DNA from: Galbula dea
Lineage: Eukaryota; Chordata; Aves; Piciformes; Galbulidae
Reading direction: 5' to 3'
Assembly (NCBI GenBank): GCA_013399015.1
Contig: VWZX01001149.1
Coordinates: 770,385 to 834,384 of the forward strand
Length of the DNA: 64,000 bases
Below, in pieces: positions 55,884 to 64,000 of the stretch (its first letter is position 1; the number at the start of each line of letters is the position of its first letter). A program made the position numbers and the translations under genes. The notes under the pieces were generated by a model that saw only the letters and a list, made by a program, of their open reading frames with translations, did not search any database and was not told the DNA's origin.

Positions 55884-56829
55884 CAATTTTGGTCTCCAGT
55901 TCTCTGAGGATCCTCAATTTCAAGGGTTTAGCCTGTAGAGAATGAGCCTATAGTACAAGCTTAAAAGGCACCAGCTTGCAGGAAGCCTGGTGTGGGATAT
56001 TGCTGAACAGCAAGGCTGAGGGATAATTCCAGTGAGCAGGGAGCCCTGAGGGAGTCAGGCACTGCTCTTTAATTGTGTGGCTGCTCTGCTAGCCAAGGTT
56101 AGCAGACCCTTTCCTATGGTGGCACATTTCATTGATCAAAGTAAGAAGGCAGGAGCAACTGATGGTGTATGACAGCTTGAGGAGCAATGCTTCTCAGAGA
56201 CAAGATCAGCAACTCAGCTGCTGCCTGTCTTTCAAAGCTGGCTTCTTCCTAGGTGGTCAGTACCAAAGCCTGCCTGGAGCAGAGGTAGCATCATCCAAAC
56301 CCTTCTCCACTGGGACAGCTTGAATGGCACAAGAAGTTACCTTTCCATTTTGCTGTAGGGTCAAAAGAAAGATGTTTGCCAAGAGCTGGTGGATTCACAT
56401 TTAAGAATGGCTATAGCTTTTCCAGTCTCAATCTTTTAAGTATCTTCCCAGAGACATTAAAATGTGTAACTTAAGTCTTGCCAGCTCCAGTTTTTCCTTT
56501 CAGAGCCAACTTCTCCATGAAATGGACTCCACCAAGTCCAACAGCATTTAATACTCTATCATTAACAAACCCTTTCCTTTTCTTTTATCCTGAAAAAGAT
56601 ACTTTTAAATCCTCTTAACCCTCTTGTTTTCATGGAGTCATTTATATCCTTCATTTTAGCCACCTTTCCCTTGTCCTGTGTAGTCTGAAGGCTACTGAAA
56701 GAGGTGGTGGGTGATAAGAGGGGGCTGGGTGCAGGTGAAGCTGGGGACAACCCCAGGAAACATGGTGGCTTGGGGATCTGTATCAATGGGTCATTGGGGA
56801 TCTTCTCATGCTTATCTAAAGATATATAT

Positions 56830-57148
56830 CTAAAGGTTGGGGTCAGAAGGATAGGGCCAGTCTCTTTGCAGTGATACCCAGTGTGACAGGACAAGGGGCA
56901 ATGGGCACAAAGTAGAGCACAGGAAGTTCTACCTAGATATGAGGAAAAACTTCTTTCCTATGAGAGTGCCAGAGCACTAGGCCAGGCTGCCCAGAGAGGT
57001 TGTGGAGTCTCCATCTCTGGAGAGGTTCCAAACCCACCTGGATATGATCTTGGACAAGCTACTGTGGGTGACCCTGCTTGAGTAGGGAGTTTGGGCTAGA
57101 TGATCTCCAGAGGTCACTTCCAACCTCCTTCAGTCTGTTATTCTGTGA
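56830..57148 (+). mobile_element. CR1 LINE fragment
   Basis: TGACAGGACAAGGGGCAATG, AGGAAGTTCTACCTAGATAT, GGGCTAGATGATCTCCAGAG and the tail CAGTCTGTTATTCTGTGA. Confidence 0.92.
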
Positions 57149-57856
57149 GCTTGTAAAGCTTTGTCCTGGAGCCAGCAACCAGTTTGAACCAGAGCCACCT
57201 ACCCTAGAACATAATGCATGATCTCCTGTATTAACTATGTGGTAGTCTCTGCTGCAGGGAGCAGGACAAACCCCTACAAGGGCAAGGCAAACCCAAGATA
57301 CATCCACTGGTTTTTGATCAAGAGCCTTGATCCTCAAAATGAGCTCCTTAAAGCACAAGAATAGGATTTTTCAGTCTTTCTCTCTCTCTTATTTGGAGCA
57401 ACATAACCCATTGTAGCAAGAGATGAGCCTTGGTCCAGCTGAGTTACCCTACCTGCACAAATCTGATCTAATAAGGTGGGTTTATCCTTTTTTTGCCTCC
57501 TCATTTCCCTGAGAATCTTCTCCTTTTCTTTTCCCACCTCATGCAGAGAAACTTGTTGATACCCATGAAGACAGAAGTGGTGGTTTTGAGGTTGTTTTAG
57601 CAGAGCTGCCAGGATCCTCAGGGAAGCAGTGACCTCTGCTGTGTTCTGGTGGGTGGTGGCTGGAGATGAGCAGGGGTAGCCAAGCTTGGTATATTCAAAG
57701 CAATGTTTCCAATTTTATGTATGTATTTATTCCTTGTTTTTTAAAGAGATGTAAAAACATCTGAGCAGCAATTTAAGCATCTGGCAAAGCATTGTCTTGG
57801 TTCATCAGGGAGTTGGGGCTGGTATTAACCTAGTTTGATCTTAGCTCTTCATAGAT

Positions 57857-57953
57857 GTGTGAGCTGGTCTAGGGAATCCTGCTGTGGCAGGGGGGTTGGA
57901 TTAGATGATCTTTCAAGGTCCCTTCCAACTCCTAATATTCTGGGATTCTGTGA
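57857..57953 (+). mobile_element. CR1 LINE 3' end, short
   Basis: CTGGTCTAGGGAATCCTGCT, GATTAGATGATCTTTCAAGG and TTCTGGGATTCTGTGA. Twin of 14526-14620. Confidence 0.88.
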
Positions 57954-58299
57954 TGTCCAGCCTTCATTTGTGGAGCTCTCCTGAGGAGTCCTGAGAAGCA
58001 ACCTCCACAGCAGGCCTGAGTTATGATGGAATGGGGAGAGAGGCAGGACATTGCTGGGACTGGATCCCCCCTGCCATACATATCCTACATCCTAAGTGTG
58101 TGGTGCCTCTCTCCCCAGCTGACTCAGTTTCCATGTCTTCTCCCCTTGTTGTCACTTCTTGCAGTGTCTTCAGAGGACTTGGAGTTCTCAGTGGATCATC
58201 TCTGTTACATCTCTTCTAGCTGTGCACACACACTTGTAATGTCCATGCAGCCCTAAATGTGACTTCTGTAGGTTTGTGGGAAGCTGCATGTTTGGAGTC

Positions 58300-59196
58300 A
58301 GGAGCAGGAGGATCCAACAACACCAAGCTGAGTGGTGTGGTTGGCACACTGGGTAGAAGGGATGTCATCCAGAGGGATCTGGACAGGTTTGAGGAGTTAG
58401 CCCATGCAAACCCTATGAGGTTCAACAAGGCTCTGTGCAAGCTCCTGCACAGGGGTTGAGGCAATCTCAAGCACAAATGCAGCCTGGGCAGTGAGTGGGT
58501 TGAGAGCAGCCCTGCAGAGAAGGACTTGGGATTACTGGTGGGTGAAAAGCTGGACATGAGCCAGCAATGTGTGCTCACAGGCCAGAAACCAACCACATCC
58601 TGGGCTGCACCCAAAGCAGCATGGCCAGCAGGGCAGGGAGGGGGTTCTGCCCCTCTGCTCTACTGTGGGGAGACCTCACCTGCAATGCTGGGGCCAGCTC
58701 TGGAGTCCTCAGCACAGGAGAGACATGGACCTGCTGGAGCAGGTCCAGAGGAGGCCACAGAAATGATCCGAAGGCTGCAGCCTCTCTGCTGTGAGGACAG
58801 GCTGAGAGCGTTGGGGTTGTTGAGCCTGGAAAAGAGAAGGCTCCAGGGAGATCTTATTGTGGCCTTTCAGTACCTAAAGGGGCATACAGGAAAGCTGGGG
58901 AGGAACTTTTGACAAGGACCTGTTGTGATAGGACAAAGGTAATGGCTTTAAACTGAAAAAGGGGAGATTTAATTAGATAGTAGGAAAACTTCTTCTCTGT
59001 GAGGGTGGTGAAACACTGGCACAGGTTGCCCAGAGAAGCTGTGGATGCCTCATCCCTGGCAGTGTTCAAGGCCAAGTTGGATGGGACTCTGAGCAACCTG
59101 ATCTAGTGAAAGATGCTCCTGCCTGTGACAGGTGGGTTCAAACTAGATGATCTTTAAGGTCCCTTCCAACCCAAACCATTCTGTGATTCTATGATT
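58300..59196 (+). mobile_element. CR1 LINE copy, ~900 bp
   Basis: The most 5'-extended plus-strand copy: CAACACCAAGCTGAGTGG, GGACAGGTTTGAGGAGTTAG, AGCTGGACATGAGCCAGCAA, down to CATTCTGTGATTCTATGATT. It corresponds to the end of CR1 ORF2 and the 3' UTR. Reading frames are broken. Confidence 0.92.
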
Positions 59197-60118
59197 GCTG
59201 CAAGCTGTTTCTCCCTGTGTTTCCCTTTCATGCTTGGCACCCTAGCTACATCTAAAACCTCACCCTGCCTGGCAACTCTTCCACTCTCTGGTAAGGAAAT
59301 TCTCCTCAAATTACCACCAGTTTTGTCAGCACCAGGCACACTTTGTTATTAATAATTAAGTAGGAAAACTGCCTTAGTATCAGTGCTGCTGACACATGAG
59401 TTGAGTTGGAACTGGGCTTCCAAAGAGCTTTCCTGAAGGGGGTAGTTAGGGAAGCAATTTCCTCAATGGTGTGTGTTAATGCACATCTCCAAGCCTGTCT
59501 TGGAGCTGCTGGAGCCAGGGAGTCGAGCAGCTCTGTTGAATGGTGCCTCCTTAGGGATCAGTGTCTTGTTTCATCAGGACCATCTGCTTCCAGCACAGCC
59601 TCAGTCAGCTCCAAGTCCTACAACAAGCTGCTTTCATTGCTGGCTGGAAATGGTTTGAAGTTTCTGAGTGTTGTAGGTAAACACAACGTGAGGCTATGGG
59701 ATATAGCCATCCAGGGAGTTATCTCACCAGCAGGCATTTATGGGGTGTTAGCAGGCATGAAGAGGGGCCCAGAGCAGCTCAGGCATCTTGCTGCAGACTC
59801 ATCTGAGGTGTGAGCTGGAGCTGTGCTCCGTGTCTGTGCTGATGGCCAGTCAGAGGGGATGGGATAGGACATCTTTTGTGTGCCACACAACTCAGCACAA
59901 CAGATAACCAGGCTGCCCCAAAGACCCAGTGGGGCTTGTGTCAGGCTTTGCCCTCAACACACATGGAGTTCTCAGTTCTGCAAAGAAATCCTGCAAATAT
60001 TCAGTTGCTGTTGGTGGGACAATAAGGTTTTGCAATACAAAAGCCCCTGTTTAGGTTCAAGGAGTTATTTGAAACTGGAAGTGCCCAATGAAACTTGCTG
60101 CCTGCTGGGTTAAAGCAT

Positions 60119-60547
60119 GAATTGTTGATGTTGGAAAACACCTCTAAGATCATCAAGTCCAGCCCAGCACCACCATGGCCACTGAAACATACTGCAAAGT
60201 GCCATGTGTACACATTGTCTGAACCCATCCAGGGATGGTGACTTCACCACTTTCCTGGGCAGCCAGTGTCAATGCTTAACCACTCTTTTTTCCCCCTAAT
60301 TTTCCTAATATCCAGTGTGAACCACTTGAGGCTGTTTCCTCTCATTGTGTTGCTTGTTGCTTGGGAGTAGAGACTGACCTCCACCTCGCTCCAACCTCCT
60401 TTGAGGGAGTTGTAGAGAACAAGAAGGTGTCTTCTGAGCCTGCTTTTCTCCAGACTAAACAACTCCATTTCCCTCAGCTGCTCCTCACAAGACCTGTGCT
60501 CTAGACCCTTCACCAACCTCCAGTGCTCTTCTTTGGATTCAGACCTG
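60119..60547 (-). mobile_element. CR1 LINE fragment
   Basis: ATTGTTGATGTTGGAAAACA, AAGATCATCAAGTCCAGCCC, CTCATTGTGTTGCTTGTTGC and CTCCTCACAAGACCTGTGCT, the complement of a CR1 3' region. Confidence 0.92.
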
Positions 60548-61745
60548 AGGTCATATCCAAACCCCAGCCTGGGCACAAGGATGTGAATATAAATACAAAT
60601 ATTTCATGGCTGCCACTTCTAGTGTGGAAATAGAGACCCATGGAGGATTTATTATGTACCTTTTTATTTTTACTTTTCTTACATTTCTTTTTGTGTGCTT
60701 GTTTCTGGCAGGGCTTAGCTGTACCAGTTGCACAGCTCCATTTCACCACTCAAGGTAAGGAAAACAGTAGCATCCCAGTGGCCAATTCCCACACTTTGTT
60801 TAGGAACAAATGGAAGAGTTGTTGTACTTAATCACCTCAGCCTGCCTACCATGGTATTTTCATTATGGCTTGAGTTTAATGAGCTAGGAAATCTGGGCTG
60901 TAGTGTGCTGGTGGATATATACTCATCCATCCTTCAGCTGAATATGTTTTCAGATAGCTTCCATGGAGATGAGCAACTGCTTCCTTTGAACTCATGAACC
61001 ATCAAGATTCACTAATTTGCTTAGACCACCTGCTTGGCTAATATTTTCACAGACCTCTTGTTTTCTCTCTGAAGTGGTAAACAGAAATGTAGAAGGTGCC
61101 TACGTGTTGCTGTGCTGAGCCACCCCGGTGTGCCGGCAGTGGAGGTTGGCCAGACCATGCCGTCAGCTCTGCCCTGGCCAAATAATGACAGCATGGACAA
61201 GTCAAAGCCCTGCCAACAGCCTCCACTTTTTGTTCTGGGAAATGCTTCATCTGGATCCCTGAAGATCCCAAGGTCCCTCAGGAATTGCCTTATAAAACAC
61301 TGGCTTGTGCTGTGCTAGAGCTGACTGAGATGGATCTGTTCTCAGGACAGTGTCTGCATGTTGGATGCTCCATCTGCGGGGAAGAGACTTGACCACAGAG
61401 GTGTTGACAGGTTCCTTCCCCCACCATGATTAGCTGCAGAAAAGATTTGCTTCCAGCCAGCTTGGTGATCTTTCTACCACATTTCTTTCATAGCACCCAC
61501 CCCACAGTGCACCTACTGATGTTTCTTCCATAGGTAGCAGATGTATTTTGTAATTACCATAGAAACATCCAAACATCACAATGTCTCCTGTTGCATCAAG
61601 ATCTTGCTCCTCCACGTCTGCTTACAGGGGACACTGTGGGGAATAGGGACTGTGGGGTCCTAAGTGGTAGATGATTATTTTTGGGTTTATTCTTCAGGAG
61701 CATGGACAGATTCTATGACTTTCATCCTTTTACTCTTGCTCGATG

Positions 61746-62102
61746 AAGGCTCCGAGGAGACCTTCTTGTGGCCTTCCAGTTTCTGAAGGGGGCCTACAAG
61801 AAAGCTGATGAGGGACTTTTTAGGAGGTTAGACAGTGATAGAACTGGGGGAAATGGGTGTAAGCTAGAGGAGGGGAGATTTAGATTAGACATTAGGAGGA
61901 AGTTCTTCACTGTGAGGGTGGGGAGACAGTGGAACAGGTTGCCCAGAGAGGTTGTGGAAGCCTCATCCCTGGAAGCTTTTAAGACAAGGCTGGATGTGGC
62001 CCTGGGTAAACTGATCTAGTGGATGGTGTCCCTGGCAGGCAGGGGGATTGGAACTAGATGATCTTTAAGGTCCCTTCCAACTCTGACGATTCTATTATTC
62101 CA
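61746..62102 (+). mobile_element. CR1 LINE fragment with open C-terminal frame
   Basis: 357 bp. The frame at 61768-62019 is open over 83 codons and matches the typical CR1 polyprotein C-terminal motif, with GRFRLDIRRKFFTVRV and NRLPREVVEASSLEAFK. The tail is GACGATTCTATTATTCCAT. Confidence 0.93.
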
Positions 62103-63107
62103 TATAGGGGACACTATCTCTTACTGATCTACCCATCCTCCTAGAGAGCTGCATTGGATATTTCAGCCCTAATTCATTCTTCTGACTGCTGCTGTAACCA
62201 CTTGAGATGTGCAAAAATGCAAAACCCGAGAGGAGTTACCAGCAAAGCAAGCTTGGCAACCCTTAAATTAGCAATGTGCAAGCGCGCGGCATTCTGCCTG
62301 GAGCTCCTCGTGCCGTTACCAGCGATGCTTTAAGGAGCCTCGCTCCACGTTCCTGTGCAAGACGTGCAGATGGTGTATCCTCACAGCTCTGTGGGCTGTC
62401 CCTCAGCATGCCTGGACAGCAGGAGGACTGTGGGCACTGAGGTGAGGGGAAAAGGACCATCTTTGATTGACCATTTGTTGGGATGGAGCCGGAGGATGAG
62501 ACAGATGGCTGGGGTTTGTTGGCAGGGAACTCCACTCCTGTTTGTTTAATTAGTCACCAGACAGACTGAAAGCTAAAGCACGTTGCATGCAGACTCAAAA
62601 GCGGGGTGAGATTGACCATTTGTGCTTGAGGTACAGGAGCTGCTAGAGGAGACTTGGTGATCCTCATCTCGCCATCCTGCTGTGGGACTGATGCTGCTGC
62701 ACAAGGGACTGGGTGTGCTCAGTGGTTTCAGACAACTTTATCTCCCTGCTATGTTTTTTTTTCCCCAAAAAGGGAGGGATTCAGGGATGTGCATCACTTC
62801 TTAAGCCAAAATCCTGGAGTTTTCCTTTTTCCAGCACCCCCCTGAGAATGTGGCCACTTTTGGGGAGTGGATTCACTGCTAGAGGGGTTCAGCCTCAGGT
62901 TTGCCACGATCCCATCATGTCTCCCTCCATCGCCATCTCGACATACCTCAGCACATCTCTTACCTCCAAGCTTCCCTGTCCACAAAGCAATGAGGACTAG
63001 GGACTGCTGTGAAGGTACCAGTTTAATTAATTGTTTCCTGAAGCACCAGCCAGGTGTGGATCAGACATTTGACATCCTTTTGCTGAGCCCACAAATAAAC
63101 ACATTTC

Positions 63108-63677
63108 ATAGAATCACAGAATGGTTTGGGTTGGAAGGGACCTTTAAAGGTCATCTAGTCTGACCCCTCTGCAGTCAGCAGGGACATCTGCAACTAGAGC
63201 AGGTCGCTCACAGCCCCAAACAACCTGACCTGCAATGGTTCCAGGGATGGGAGAGCTACCTCCTCTTTGGGCAAACTAGGCCAATGTTTCACCACCCTCA
63301 GTCTAAAAAAAATTCTTCCTTCTATCCAGTCTAAATCTCTCTTGATTTCAAACCATCAGCCCTTACCCTGTCACAGCAGGCCCTGCCAAAACATCTGTCC
63401 CCATCTTTCTTCTAGGCCCCTTTAAGTACTGAAAAGCTGTAGTAAGGCCACCCTGGAGCCTTCTTTTCTCCAGGCTGAACAACTCCAACTCTCTCAGCCT
63501 GGCCTCACAGCAGAGGGGTTCCAGCCCTCAGATAATTTTTATGGCCTCCTCTGGAAGTGCTCCACCAGCTCCACATCTCTTCTGCTCTGAGGAATCCAGA
63601 GCTGGACCTAGGAGTGCAGGTGAGGTGTCCCCAGAGCAGAGCAGAAGCACAATCCCCTCCCTTGACCTGCTGGCCAG
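63108..63677 (-). mobile_element. CR1 LINE fragment
   Basis: 570 bp from CATAGAATCACAGAATGGTT through GGTCATCTAGTCTGACCCCT to CACAATCCCCTCCCTTGACC, the complement of a CR1 3' region of the 16471/58300 type. Confidence 0.93.
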
Positions 63678-63965
63678 GTTTGATCTACTTAGATTCTGCT
63701 CAGTATTTGCTGTCTTCTTGCAAACACTTGTGTTTGGATTGGTTTGGCTTTTTTCCCCATGTTTCTCTTTTTGGATATACCTGGACCACTCATCCTCTCT
63801 ATACCCGGGGACCACTCATCCCTTGAATACCAGGGAAACAAAATCTGCAGGGGAAATCAACAGCCCAAAATACAGTTTCTATTCACCAACAATTAAAACC
63901 CATCCAGCCCCCCTCGGGAGCTCCCAAGGGCAGCATTCACCCCCCGGCATCCAAAACACTCCTTC

Positions 63966-63988
63966 CCCTCCCCCCCCCCAAAAAAAAC
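63966..63988. repeat. C-run followed by A-run
   Basis: Low-complexity stretch at the window edge: about ten C then seven A. Prone to sequencing error. Confidence 0.7.
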
Positions 63989-64000
63989 CCCTAACATAAC

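Larger units (their letters stand above)
49166..64000. other. Intergenic stretch downstream of CGRRF1
   Basis: Apart from the CR1 copies listed, I find no exon, RNA gene or other repeat family I can name. SAMD4A is expected further right by synteny; its conserved N-terminal coding exon is not seen in any frame. Confidence 0.55.

Noticed and set aside
63541..63999. 152-codon frame at the right edge
   Set aside because: Its first part is a CR1 fragment read on the wrong strand and the rest is low-complexity Pro/Ser; no gene evidence.
49166..64000. First exon of SAMD4A expected by synteny
   Set aside because: I looked for its conserved N-terminal coding sequence in all frames and did not find it. 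It probably lies further right.
1..64000. CRISPR arrays, operons, tRNA or rRNA genes, prophage or plasmid features
   Set aside because: The split genes, splice signals, CpG islands and CR1 content show vertebrate nuclear DNA. The only regular short-unit repeats are the minisatellite and microsatellites listed.

Overview
This is a vertebrate nuclear window and almost certainly a bird. It carries about 30 fragments of CR1 LINE retrotransposons. They are mostly 5'-truncated, and many end in the avian CR1 tail of short ATTCTATGA-type repeats. Three split genes can be reconstructed exon by exon and match the order known from human 14q22.2: CNIH1 (minus), GMFB (minus), CGRRF1 (plus). SAMD4A would be expected next, but I find none of its coding exons here. 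By hand estimate, CR1 covers nearly a fifth of the window. That is well above the chicken genome average and points to a CR1-rich lineage such as Piciformes; the lineage is an inference.

Layout. Positions 1-8640 hold CNIH1 on the minus strand: five coding exons giving 144 aa, with a CpG-island promoter at about 7.93-8.70 kb. Positions 8.76-17.1 kb are intergenic, with several CR1 copies. Positions about 17.4-31.45 kb hold GMFB on the minus strand: seven coding exons giving exactly 142 aa, a long 3' UTR and a CpG-island promoter with a CCAAT box. Positions 31.75-33.33 kb separate two divergent promoters. Positions 33.5-48.5 kb hold CGRRF1 on the plus strand: six coding exons giving about 342 aa and ending in a C3HC4 RING finger. 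From 48.7 kb to the end I see only intergenic sequence, CR1 copies and simple repeats.

Functions. CNIH1 is an ER-export cargo receptor of the early secretory pathway. GMFB is an ADF-homology actin regulator acting on Arp2/3. CGRRF1 is a membrane-anchored RING ubiquitin ligase. They are neighbours, not an operon; GMFB and CGRRF1 are divergent with start codons about 2.2 kb apart.

The most notable observation is that two adjacent genes each contain a minor-spliceosome (U12-type) intron. GMFB intron 4 is an AT-AC intron: an ATATCCTT donor, a TTTCTTTAACC branch motif, and an AC acceptor that restores the Arg codon. CGRRF1 intron 3 is a GT-AG U12 intron with a GTATCCTTT donor and a TTTTCCTTGAC branch motif. 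It is only 285 bp long and nearly half filled by a 42-bp tandem repeat. Also notable are an inverted CR1 pair straddling CGRRF1 exon 2, two nested CR1 insertions, and CR1 copies close to two of the promoters. I found no bacterial-type or otherwise exotic system.
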